Source: Selaginella moellendorffii (taxonomy: Eukaryota > Streptophyta > Lycopodiopsida > Selaginellales > Selaginellaceae). Taken from it: a DNA stretch of 64,000 nucleotides. Each line of letters starts with the position of its first letter. Positions within the stretch are counted from its first letter, which is position 1. Below, piece after piece: positions 10,649 through 20,762 of the stretch. Under the pieces are notes generated by a model that worked only from the letters and a program-made list of their open reading frames with translations, had not been told where the DNA came from and ran no database searches. The stretch is taken from the NCBI RefSeq assembly GCF_000143415.4, contig NW_003314299.1, positions 989,837 to 1,053,836 of the forward strand. Reading direction: 5' to 3'. The translations under genes were made by a program, and so were the position numbers.

Positions 10649-12748
10649 ATGGTAAGTCTTTTAGACGAAGTAGAAAATGGCATGAGGCCACATGCCATTC
10701 AGTAGCAACATTGGCATGCACCGATTGGGCTCTCGAGTGCAGTCCGGTTACAGATGGCGTGTAGCCTCACGCCATCTTAGGATGCAGCCTCAAGACATCT
10801 GATGCAGTGGTGAATGGCGTGTGGCCTCACGTTATTTCCAGCTGCTAGCTTTTCATCTGTCAGCTCTAATTGTTGTGCATTTCTGAACAGGCGAGGAATT
10901 GCGTTCTTCTTCCAGCCACTGTCAATGTGGATGCAGAGAAGGGGGAGGAGCTCACCAGTTGGACTTTCGGGATGGAAGGCGAGGATCTGATGCTGTACAA
11001 CATAGATGGTGGGAGAAAAGAATGCATGGGGATCCTCATCCAAGTGACAGACACTCCATGCAGTTCCATGCAAGAATATGGACTGGCACTTGTGGTAGAG
11101 ACAGCGTCCGCCTTCAAGATCCACCTTGCACATCCTAGCGGCTTCCCGGAGGGGGGCAGCGGCTATGAGGAATTCCTAGAGGGAGCTAGGGAGAGGTTGT
11201 CCAGGAGGCCCACAATTTCAAAGACGCTGCGGGTCTATGGAATCCACGGACCTCACCTACGGCGATGTTCAAAAACTATATTCCAACATTGAGCCGTTGA
11301 GAGTGCCTCCAATTTGCGAAGCGAAGGGGAAGGGGGTCGATTTGGAAACTACCCCGAAGCAGAAAAGGGTGGTCAAGCTCAAGCCGACGTCCGACTCTGC
11401 TGCTCCAAAACAGAAGCTACTCGGTGATGCCATTGCCTCGGGTTCGAACACTACACCCACCAAAAAGAAGAGCCGCAAAGAGCAGAAAGAGCAAGAAGAG
11501 GCAGCAAAAATCGTCGCAGATAATAGTACTTGTTACTATTCCAACAAAGTATATACAATCGACGTGAGCCGTATCGAGATCCAAAGCAAATACAACCACA
11601 GGCTAGTATCTGATGAGTGGGTGGAGAAACTGAAGCAGAAGATGCTGGCAAGTCCAGTAACACCCGACATCGCAGACGTGATCCCCTACTACCGAACAAT
11701 GAAGGGCGAGACGAGGTTTCCAGACTTGATCAATAGGAAGGTGTTGGACGATCAGAACATCCGGTTCTATGCCGTCTCTGGGCAGCATTCTAGCTTGGCG
11801 ATGCAACAGATAGTTGTGGATATTATGGTGGGCGAGGAGGTGAAGAAAGTCTTCAAGACAAGAGTTGTCCGCCTGATAAAAGGCAACTCGCCCCTCCGAT
11901 CTATCATATACATCTCCCACACGCAGAATGTCAAGCAAGAAACGTGCTACAAATCGGGTTTGCACGAGACATTGGCACGAACACGGAAGCTCTGGGTTCA
12001 ACTAAAGAAGCCACAAAAACCAGGACAAGGACGTGCACTAGCAACTAGCGCCTGGCAGGTAAGCCTCGTTGCATGTGGCATAGCATGTGGCCTCACGCCA
12101 TTTCCATTGCAGGAATTCTCGAGTCTTCTCTCGAAAACACTAGGGGTCAATGACACACTCAGCATCCATAACATTCTACTCGCGACAAAAGTTGTTTTTG
12201 ACAAATGGGTAGATGTGCTAAGGAGGTACCATGACGGGGAGTTGCTAAACTCAATGGGTGTGGAGGACGGCCGGAAGCCCAATGATTTGAAGCTCAACGC
12301 CTTGCGTTTCTCGCGGTCTCTAGACGACGACGACCTTCTGACAGTGGCTAATGCTCTTCTACGTGGTGAGGTAGTCTTCAACAAGACCAAAATGACTCCC
12401 GGCCATATTGTGACATACGAGGACTTGTGCACGACTCTGAGAGCTCGTGCGCTATTGAAGGATTGGATCTTCGAGCAAGTGGCCGTGGCGAGGGTGAGCA
12501 TCGACACCACGCAAGAGATGATGGAAGAGCTGGACTTGTCAAATGAAGACATCGACGAGTACGTGAAGGGGGCCCCCAAGTTCATCGATCTGCTGCGGGA
12601 TGCCACGAAAAGTAAAGCTGAGAAGTTGGATCAGTATCCAAATTTCATTAAGAGGGATGTCGACCGCCGGCTTCAGAAACAGCTCGACCCTGCAGCAGAG
12701 GCCTATCGAGAACCTTACCGGGTATACGTGAATTCGAATGAGGATTAA
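10649..12748 (+). CDS. ParB/Srx-like domain protein of the transposon
   Basis: ATG at 10649-10651 is followed at once by a donor (GTAAGT). The 239-bp intron to 10890 holds three palindromes, and exon 2 continues in frame as ARNCVLLPATVNVDAEKGEE. The frame shifts at about 11235-11262 (VYG to STDLTYGDVQ), so this copy may carry a 1-bp lesion there. A 54-bp intron with a palindrome (12059-12112) is in frame. After a Lys/Thr-rich linker, the domain from about 11545 reads YTIDVSRIEI, a KLKQKM helix, FYAVSGQHSSLAM and ISHTQNVKQET. This order resembles ParB N-terminal domains (GERR box, then an N-x-x-R box), but the second Arg/Glu signature is altered. The C-terminal ~200 residues are helical and charged, unrecognised. 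DNA or nucleotide binding is inferred from fold resemblance only. Confidence 0.55.
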
Positions 12749-12771
12749 AGGTGGAGGAGCATCGTTTGCTC

Positions 12772-15116
12772 ATGCCATTCATTGCAGATCAAGGGCTGAG
12801 TGAAAGGAGCCAATCACCACCTTCTGACTCAGATTCCTATGGCGGACTCCCCTTCCCCAATCTCAATGGAGAGGTACAATGGATGAGGGATGCTTTTCAA
12901 GTCAGGGCCACGTTTTTCTCATCTCGTCGTCTTCGAAGGGTGCAAGAACGTGCAGAAACCATGTTAAGACAGTCGGGTGAGGATACGGTCCTAGGTCACG
13001 CACTAAAACAGGCTATGGATGTCTTGTATTTTGAGATGGAGACTCGGCCAGATGATTTTTCCAAGATGGTCCTGGAAAAACAAGCAATCCAGCCTGAGCA
13101 GCCTATGGAAGAAATGCAAGAGGGGGATGAGGAGCCAGAGAAAGATAATGAGCAGGAAGAGCAGAAGGACGAAGAGGAGGACGAAGAAGAGGAGGACGAA
13201 GAAGAGGAGGATGAAGAAGAGGAGGACGAAGAGGACTTGGATGGTCCTCACAATGGTGACGATCACAATAACGACGATGACGATGATGACGACGATGGCC
13301 AGCCTGAGGTGGCCAAAGAGCAGCGGAGGAAGGTCATACAAGACAAACCATCAGGTAAATAATAGTACATCCATTCCTAACCTTTTACCATTTCTAACAT
13401 TGTCCATGTAGGTCGCAGAAGAAATGGTAAGTAGAGATTATTCAGTTGAATTAAGATACAAACTCTAGCCTTTAGTGTCGAGGAAGGATAGTGCCAAGCA
13501 AGGGTCGAAACGTATGTCCAATCCTTCAGAATCAGCAGTGCGCCCAAGTGATATCGGTCCTAGTTCCTCAATAGTAGTTGATGGTAAATACAGTATAGTC
13601 GATTCAATGTGCTAATGAGTTTGTTTTTAGTAGCACGGGAGGATACCATCTCAATCGAAGGGAGATATTTGGACATGCATATGGATCCGCCAGTGGACTC
13701 TACTTGCCTGCAAGAGTCATCAGAGCTGGTGGAGGCTACTATCCATATCAACGCCAAGCAAGCTGACCACGCTCCACTTGATGCTGCCCATACCACTGAG
13801 TCAATCTTGTCCACGTATCCAACTGACGGTGACCAGGCGCCATTGGACCCGCATGAGGCCGCCCCAGCCGCCGAGCCGGTCGTATCCTCATTTCTAACGT
13901 GTGCCCAATCGTCTGACTACGCGCCGTTGGAACCTCCCTACACCGCCCCTGCTGCCTGTTCGGTCATGTCCACTTTGCCAACGGAGGCACCAGCTGAAAT
14001 GGCGTGTGATCACACGCCATCGGAACCACCCCATGCCACTGTTGAGCCAGTTGTACCAGAGTCTACAGCTGAAATGGCATGTGCCCACACGCCATCGGAT
14101 GCGATTGACCCCACATTGCAGAGGAGAGTATTTCCGCCCTTCACGTTTCCTCGACCAAAACCCTCTCAACGACCATCGGGAGCACCATTCGCTAATATTG
14201 TAGATGGTAAAATTGACTTGTACCATTTTTTATGCTGACGCATTTCATTTCAGAGTCACGGCGAAAGTACTGTATCGTTTTTGATCTGAACGGTGTCCTT
14301 TTCTCCCATGAGCGTGGCTCGTCCTCGAATGTCACTGCACCCTCCAAAGCCTGCTGTCGCAAGTTGGTCAAAAGAGACAGATTCACATTAATCACACGGG
14401 AGAAACTGCGGGATCTAATAATGACCATGCGACACTTAAAACAGAGGGCCGGGTTCAATTTGCAATTGGGAGTTTGGACATCTATGATGCGCCACAATGC
14501 ATTAACGTTGCTACAGATGATGCACGATCAGACGCGAGTAATATTACCATTTGACTTTCTCCTAACGCAGGAGGATTGCTTGACTATGGTCCATGTGAGG
14601 GGTAGCAAGCCCATCTTCGTCAAGGCAGAGGCTGTAGTGATGAACCGGACTGCTAGGTCAAGTGAAATCCTCATCATCGATGACTCGCCGATTAAAACTG
14701 CAGCGAACACGCACACATATGCAGTGCACCCCATCTCTTGCAGTATGGAAACTAGGGAGAAGAAACCGTATGTTCTGGGGGACCTTGCAAAACGGCTTGA
14801 AGCGATGGTGATAGAGAACCGGCCAGTCCAGGAGGTGGCTGCAGAAATCAACCAAATGGCAGATGGAACGGTATATCAGAAGCCATTTGATCGGACAGAC
14901 ACCAGTCATCATTTATGGCATGTATATTGTCTAGCCAAGCACTATCCGCATCTCCATAATCTGCTCAACCGGATGGGTTCTTCGACCACTGAACATGAGC
15001 GTGGACGTATTAGAGAAGAGATGGCATTACTATTGGGTTTAAATCCTGATAGTGTGGAGAGTGATGAAATTCCAAGATTATTGTATAGGCGTTGGAGGCA
15101 AAAAATAACAGTCTGA
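12772..15116 (+). CDS. Acidic protein with C-terminal FCP1/NIF-type HAD phosphatase domain
   Basis: Five exons are supported by GT..AG borders and frame: 12772-13354, 13412-13426, 13476-13583, 13631-14206 and 14254-15116, giving 714 residues. All four introns are 47-57 bp and phase 1, and exon 2 is a 15-bp micro-exon (GRRRN). The N-terminal part has a long Glu/Asp tract (about 13135-13300). The middle has degenerate repeats of the type DHAPLEPPH, two of which include translated palindromes (AEMACDHTPSE, AEMACAHTPSD). The C-terminal domain has HAD motifs: FDLNGVLF (motif I, with DLNGV for DxDGT), GVWTSM (motif II) and ILIIDDSP (motif III). That makes it like CTD-phosphatases, though the second motif-I Asp is Asn. 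The ORF begins only 23 bp after the ParB-like stop. Role in transposition is unknown. Confidence 0.65.
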
Positions 15117-15534
15117 GATGGCATGTATTTATTTAAAAATGTAACTTATTATGGCATGGGGTTCCATGCCATTGTATTAATATTAAAAGACAATTCTTTG
15201 AGAGGATTTGCATTATACTAGAAGTGTTACAGCATGTTATTGGAAGTCTACGAAGTTGTTTTATTAATAAGGGGAAAGTAAAGATTGAATGGGGACTTGG
15301 GCTCCACCTAGACTCGGAGCAACTGAGCCAATATTAAAAGGATGGAAAGAAATTGGACGACGATGACAAGGAGAAGAGAAAGGTGAAGCAGTGGCAGGGG
15401 GAGGAGAAGTGATTGAGTAGACATTTCCTTGTTTAAAATAAAATGGCATGTGCCTCAATGCAGTTGAATTTTGTTATATTTATATACTATATAAAGGTTT
15501 GGAAACCTTATTTTACAAGTGGGATAATGACAAT

Positions 15535-15558
15535 TCCCACTTTAACAAAATAGAGCTT
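15535..15558 (-). repeat. Right terminal inverted repeat
   Basis: Inverted copy of 2961-2984, ending TTTAACAAAATAGAGCTT next to the target copy ACTTC (15559-15563). Just inside, AAGTGGGA (15518-15525) faces TCCCACTT (15535-15542), giving a subterminal hairpin. Confidence 0.9.
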
Positions 15559-16300
15559 ACTTCGAAGGGTTTATCAAAATCTGGGATCCTGAGAATAAGA
15601 ACTGTAGTCAAGATCTCCTTCAACCGTACAAAAGCACTCTGACAAGCCGATGTCCAATGAAATGGAATACTACTATTTGTCAACTCAGTCAATGGAAGAG
15701 CAATTCTTGCAAAATTGCACACAAACTTGCTATAGTATCCCGCCAAACCAAGAAAGGAATGAACATTTGATACAGTGGTCGGGACTTCCCAGGACTTCAT
15801 TGCTTCCACTTTTTTTGGATCGACCTCAATTATGCCACCACTGACTATATGTCTGAGAAAGTTTACGTGCAATTGTCCAAAAGCGCATTTACTTTCCTTA
15901 ACATACAATTGGTGTTCACGCAATTTCTAAAACACCAACTCCAAGTGTTTCAAATGATCCTCCAATGTTTCACTAAAGACTAGAACATTGTCGATATATA
16001 GGACAACAAATGTGTCTAAATAATCTCCGAATATTCTATCCATCATAGTGTTGAACGTTGCTAGAGCATTGCATAACCCAAACGGCATAACAAGGAACTC
16101 ATAAGATCTGTACAGAGTCTTAAAGGTTATCTTCTCCACATCCTAATTCACCACCCGTATCTGATGATACCCAAACCGCAAATCAAGTCGCATAAAATAC
16201 TTAGCCTTTAAGAGTTGGTCAAACAAGTCATCAATGTGAGGTAAAGGATAATTGTTTTTGACTGTGATTTTGTTGAATGCCTGGCAGTTTTAGAACTTCA
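15559..16300 (-). pseudogene. Ty3/gypsy chromovirus pol, RT half
   Basis: On the minus strand: LPHIDDLFDQL, FMRLDLRFGYHQIR, YEFLVMPFGLCNALATF, VVLYIDNVLVFS and FLGLAGYYSKFV, then FDKPFEV where the transposon cuts in. The YxDD box reads YIDN, and stops occur near 16140 and elsewhere. Gag and protease are missing: the remaining sequence to 16420 shows only a Lys/Glu-rich fragment. The RNase H/integrase half continues at 2960 and below. Confidence 0.85.
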
Positions 16301-16424
16301 TCGTCCTCAGAACTTGAAAAGGAGTCCAATTGCTTAGGCTTTGCTAGTTTAGCTGCCTCAGCTTCTTTCTTCCTCTTCTTGTTCTCTTTCTTCAATTTGC
16401 AAATCTGTTGCAAATGTGACTTCG

Positions 16425-16835
16425 GGTATCAAAAGATACTTGTCAGCTAATCCTTATAGACACTCTTTCCTTACTGCCATAACGGCAGGAGATCGGTACA
16501 GTTGAATCCCTTTGGTAACCCCTCTTGTGCTAGTGGAGTTAACTGGGCATTTCGAATATACTTAGACCGGACGAGCATAAGGACAAAATTCCTACGTGCT
16601 ATTAGCTAAGTATACTTAGCTCAGTTCTGGTTATGTCCTGTACTGGCTAGTGACAAGAACCCTCACGTATTGAGATTAGTCCCTCAATATTGCTGGATGA
16701 TAGCTTATTGTGTCTGCCAAACACCTTTGCTATCATGCCCTTTGTGTTAGTCTCATTTCAGTCCCAAATGCTAATTATGGGAAGTGGCTCTGACATATCT
16801 AAGAAATGTAGAGATTGACTTGAACAAATGTGTCT
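16425..16835 (-). repeat. Dispersed ~430-bp repeat, copy 2 (inverted)
   Basis: Reverse-complement relative of 1-450, with the ATGTGACTTCGGGTATCAAA landmark and a decayed body. It abuts the remains of the chromovirus 5' region. Confidence 0.55.
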
Positions 16836-16899
16836 AAATTTGCAATTTAGTGCCATTCCATATTTAGTAAGTTTCAAGCTTGTCCCAGAGACTAACTCT

Positions 16900-18745
16900 T
16901 AATACTAAAGGAGGCTTGGGGTGAAAGCCCAAAGCATGTGTTCCTCAAGGGGGGCGGGTTATGGGGGGTTTCAAATGTATAATAGGGATAGTGGTTAGAA
17001 TGTATGTCCAACCATCTGAAACATTAATTTGGCTTTCACTGGGCTATGTCGCTCCTTGTTCTGTGTCCGGCTTGGGTTTAAGCCCAAGCTCCACACTACT
17101 TTAGTTGGTGGGGTACCCTCCTCACATTAGGCCACCAATATGTCAAAATTGTGCCAGACTCTGTTTAACACCATTTTGCATGTAGATGCTGAATATGGGG
17201 AGCTGGTGCTTGTGGGATTGTACCGGACCCTCGTTTCGTAGCGCAACAAGCTTGGAGTCCGACTCCAAATTCAAGTGCACTACAGAATCTCTCCATAAAT
17301 TCTTGATCGCGACTTCCTAAGTTGTACGCTGTTATGCCGTAGCATCTAGCTCTTCCTCTTCCAACTCAACCTCAACCTCTTCCGCAACATCTTTAGCAGG
17401 AGTTTCCTCCTTTTGATTCGCCCGTCTAGAGGTTTCAGCATCATCAGCACAGTTCATTTTCACCATCCCGTTAGCTGCATGCATGCTTCTATCAATAACT
17501 GAACATGCATACAACGTTCTTACCAAGTGGTGCAATGCAACTAATCCTACACATGTCACTTCAGATCTACTAGAAAAGTTTCTACGTATGCAACTTGAGT
17601 CAAAAAATCCAACAAAAGTTGGATAGGAATTGTTAAGACGAGGGTCCAGTACAATCCCATGAGCACCAGCTCCCTGTATCCAGCACCTGCACACAAAATG
17701 GTGTCAGACAAAGTCTGGCACAATTTTGGCATACCGGTGGCCTAACTCGAGGAAGAGGGTACCCCACTGACAAGAGTAGCGTGGAGCTTGGGCTTAGACC
17801 CAATCCGAACGCAGAACAAGGAGTGACACAGCTTAGTGGGAGCCAAACTAATATCTCAGATAGTCAGACATGCATTCTAACTACTATCCCTACTATACAT
17901 TTGAAACCCCCTATAACCTGCCCCCCTTGAGGAACACACACTTTGGGCTTTCATCCCAAGCCTCCCTTAGTACCAAGAGTTAGTCTTTGGGACAAGTTTA
18001 AAACTTACTAAATATGGAATGTCCTTAAATTGCGAATTTAGACATTAGACGAACACCATTATGTTCAAGCCAATCTTTACTGAGAAATTAACCTAGAGTG
18101 AATGTAATTCTAGCATTTAAATGCCTTTCACTACCATTTTTTCATCTTTGCCATCTAGTTTTAGTATAGGATTTTCCTTTTGCGCTAGTAGTGAATTTGT
18201 ATTAGCCTGGAAAGGTGTGAGACTTTTTGTGTTAGAATCACCATCCTCTAAATCTGTAGCACACTTGATTTTAGAGCCAAACTCCAAGCCTGTTGCACTA
18301 CGAAACGAGGGTCCAGTACAATCCCACGAGCACTAGCTCCCTATATCCAACACTTATATACAAAATGGTGTTAGACGGAGTCTAGCACAATTTTGGCATA
18401 CTGGTGGTTTAATGTGAGGATGAGGGTACCCCACCGATTAGAGTAGCGTGGAGCTTGAGCTTACACTCAAGCTAAATGCAGAACAAGGAGTGACACAGCC
18501 CAATGGGAGCCAAATTAATATCTCAGGTGGTCAGACATGCATTCCAACCACTATCCCTATTATACACTTATAACCCTTTATAGCCCCCTTTCCCCCCCCC
18601 CCCCCCTGCCCCTTTAAGGAACATATACTTTGGGCTTTCCCCCACCCCCCATGAGGAACACACACTTTGGGTTTTCACCCCAAACCTCCTTTAGTACTAG
18701 GAGTTAGTCTTTGGGACAAGCTTGAAACTTACTAACTATGGAATA
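16900..18745. repeat. Three copies of a ~380-bp repeat, one inverted
   Basis: Copies lie at about 16900-17290 (one orientation), 17630-18010 and 18300-18745 (the opposite orientation). Landmarks are GAGGAACACACACTTTGGG, GGTACCCCAC and ACGAGGGTCCAGTACAATCC. The first two form a large inverted repeat with a ~340-bp spacer. They are probably LTRs or LTR-like ends of a retroelement. A 15-base C run lies at 18592-18606 within the third copy. No gene is seen. Confidence 0.65.
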
Positions 18746-18794
18746 TCCTTAAATTGTGAATTTGGACACGGGACAAACACCATTGTGTTCAAGC

Positions 18795-19225
18795 CAATCT
18801 CTACATTCCGTAGATATGCCAAATAAGTGAATCTAGATATTTTCCATAAATAGAATTTGAGACCAAAATGAGATTAATACAAAGGGCATGATAGCGAGGG
18901 TGTTTGGCAGACACGATAAGTTATCATTTAATAAATATTGAGGAATCAATCTCAATATCGTGGGGGTTCTTGATACTAGCAAGTGCAAGCTAATGACACG
19001 AGTTTCTCAAACTAGGCCGAGTATGCTTAGTAAAAAACACATAAAGTTCCTACCTTATATTTATCCAATTTAAGTGCAAGGTCATTGATTAGTTTTTCAA
19101 CTAGCTCAAGTGGGAACGATAAAGGGAACCAATTGTACCGACTTCTTGCCGTTATGGTAGTAAGGAAAGAGTGTTCGTAAGGACTGGCAAACAAGTATCT
19201 TTCGATACCCGAAGTCACATTCACA
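18795..19225 (+). repeat. Dispersed ~430-bp repeat, copy 3
   Basis: Direct relative of 1-450 (ACATTCCGTAGATATGCC at 18804 through ACCCGAAGTCACATTC at 19205). Confidence 0.6.
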
Positions 19226-19529
19226 ACAAAATCGACTTATGGTTGCAAATCTTGAAGTTGAATGATTTTTGCACTAATCTTTTTCTTTTAATGCCATTAA
19301 GAGTTAGGGATAATTTTTACCCTTCATCTTGGCTTTCAAATTTAACTCTTATTTGTTAGCCTCTAGTTATGACACAAACACTAGGTAACTTTTCTATATT
19401 TGACTATTCTACTTTAAAATACCTAATTATAGATTGTGTATCCTTAGAGGGCCTATTATTTTTGCTTGATGATTCAACTTGATTATATAACCTAGGATAG
19501 CAAGTAATAATCTTAGCTTAATTATACTC

Positions 19530-20600
19530 TTTTAGTCTTTTATATTCTCTAGGCCTATTATAGCCTTTTGGCTGATTGTATTCTCTAGGTCAATTATAGT
19601 CTCTAGGCCTATTTTCCTCATAGTTAGGTTGATAATTTTGAAAATTACCTTTAGGTAGATAATCTTGATGGTCATCTTGCATTTCAACATGTGGGTATTC
19701 ATGTTTGGCACTTTGATTATCATTGTAATCGTTCTTTCTATGATAACTTCTATCATCAAATGGATAGTTTTGTTATTTTATTAACTCAAGTTGTGTATTA
19801 GTCTCCTGATTATTTAAACAAGGTTCTACATTCCTTAGTTATATGCCCCTCTTTTTTATAAATTTGGCACTTGATCAACTAGAGTTTGCATTTTTTCTTG
19901 CTATGGCCTTCATTTTTGCATTTGGTACACCAAATCCTTTATTTGATATTAGTTTGCAATTTAAGGCCTTTATATACGACTAATTTCCTTGTCTATAAGG
20001 GGTTATTTTTTCATCTAACTTCACCATATTTACCATGTCATATTATTTTATAAGATCTTGATAGGCAATTATAGTTTTTTTCAAGTTATCAAAATCTATA
20101 TAAGCTCTCTTTTTTGCATGTTCACAATAAATTTTCTTGAGGCCTTGTATATATAAGTGTAGATGCATTTTGTCTTACACTAAGTTTTTATAATATTTAT
20201 AATGCTTGTTGAATCAAGTTGTATATTTCTCGATTGTTTTAAATTTTCCTTAATGAAGTTTCTGGAACTCATCATAGTTTTCTCTTGAGTTTGTTTCTAT
20301 AGAGAAAGCTTTAAGGAAAAACTTTATTTGCTCATCAAATGTGCCAAACTTTTTTACATCATTATCATAGTACCAGTCTTTGCCTTTATTTTTGAGTATA
20401 TAGGAGAAAAGACTCTTTTCTTGCCTATCTACTTGATTGAGCTTGATTAATTTTGTGTATTACTCAATATGTAGTTGTGGGTTTTCTTCTTTAATTCCAG
20501 AAAATGATGGATATATGATGACAATGCTTATTGATGTTTCTGCAATTGCTATCATGCTCATTGCAATTTGATAGGAAATGCTCTATTTTGCAACTAGTAT
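19530..20600 (-). pseudogene. Decayed retrotransposon gag with zinc knuckles
   Basis: Minus-strand reading at about 19935-19835 gives CTKCKNEGHSKKKC, a perfect CX2CX4HX4C knuckle. An in-frame stop and a second knuckle, CQIYKKEGHITKEC, with its second Cys replaced, follow. Upstream sequence (about 20580-20000) reads like a retrotransposon gag with many stops. Strongly AT-shifted, as expected for old methylated copies. Confidence 0.55.
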
Positions 20601-20762
20601 AAGCAAAACAATTGTTTGGTTCGTAAAGTACAGTAAAGGGTAAGGGTTATAAATTTAGCTCTTTTTCCTTTTTTGGGGAATGATTTTAGTTGTTTTGTAT
20701 TCCATTATTCTTAGCTAAAATAGAAGAATTTTCTATATGCCAATGCTGCCAAAGAGGAGTAG

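Larger units (their letters stand above)
3186..15464. repeat. Family of ~22-bp palindromes confined to the transposon
   Basis: Consensus near ATGGCRTGNGGCCNCAYGCCAT. Clear copies start at about 3592, 4190, 4350, 4495, 5838, 5894, 7741, 7811, 7909, 9534, 9763, 10677, 10753, 10813, 12080, 13999, 14073, 15150 and 15442. Weaker or half copies occur at about 3186, 3505, 4003, 8531 (three in tandem), 8670, 9605 and 9899. Arms vary together (CATG or CGTG), the GGCC centre is variable (also GATC, GGCCCC, GTTCC), and both orientations are equivalent. They lie in intergenic DNA, in introns (10652-10890 and 12059-12112) and inside open frames. I found no copy elsewhere in the window. Confidence 0.85.
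2961..15558. mobile_element. 12.6-kb multi-gene DNA transposon inserted in a chromovirus
   Basis: The element is bounded by the 5-bp direct duplication ACTTC (2956-2960 and 15559-15563) and by 24-bp terminal inverted repeats matching at 22 of 24 positions. Excising the element plus one ACTTC restores a continuous gypsy RT/RNase H frame, which fixes both ends to the base. It encodes a transposase-like gene (4517-7658, minus), a ParB/Srx-like gene (10649-12748, plus), an acidic HAD-phosphatase-like gene (12772-15116, plus) and a small ORF (3621-3878, minus). The middle 3 kb between the divergent genes is repeat-rich. A 5-bp target duplication differs from the hallmarks of hAT (8), CACTA (3), PIF (3) and MULE (9-11). 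The superfamily is not settled here. Confidence 0.9.

Noticed and set aside
10201-10655. Arg/Ser-rich proteins encoded by the CTCGC array
   Set aside because: Several frames are open only because of the repeat composition; no splice-consistent gene uses them.
12751-12771. HAD gene starting with GTG at 12751
   Set aside because: Plant nuclear genes use ATG; the first in-frame ATG is 12772.
13003-13341. Hydrophobic Leu/Ile/Val-rich membrane protein on the minus strand
   Set aside because: It is the antisense shadow of the Glu/Asp tract of the HAD gene.
3186-15464. Palindromes as transcription terminators
   Set aside because: No T-run follows them, many lie within introns or open frames, and intrinsic terminators do not apply to plant nuclear genes.
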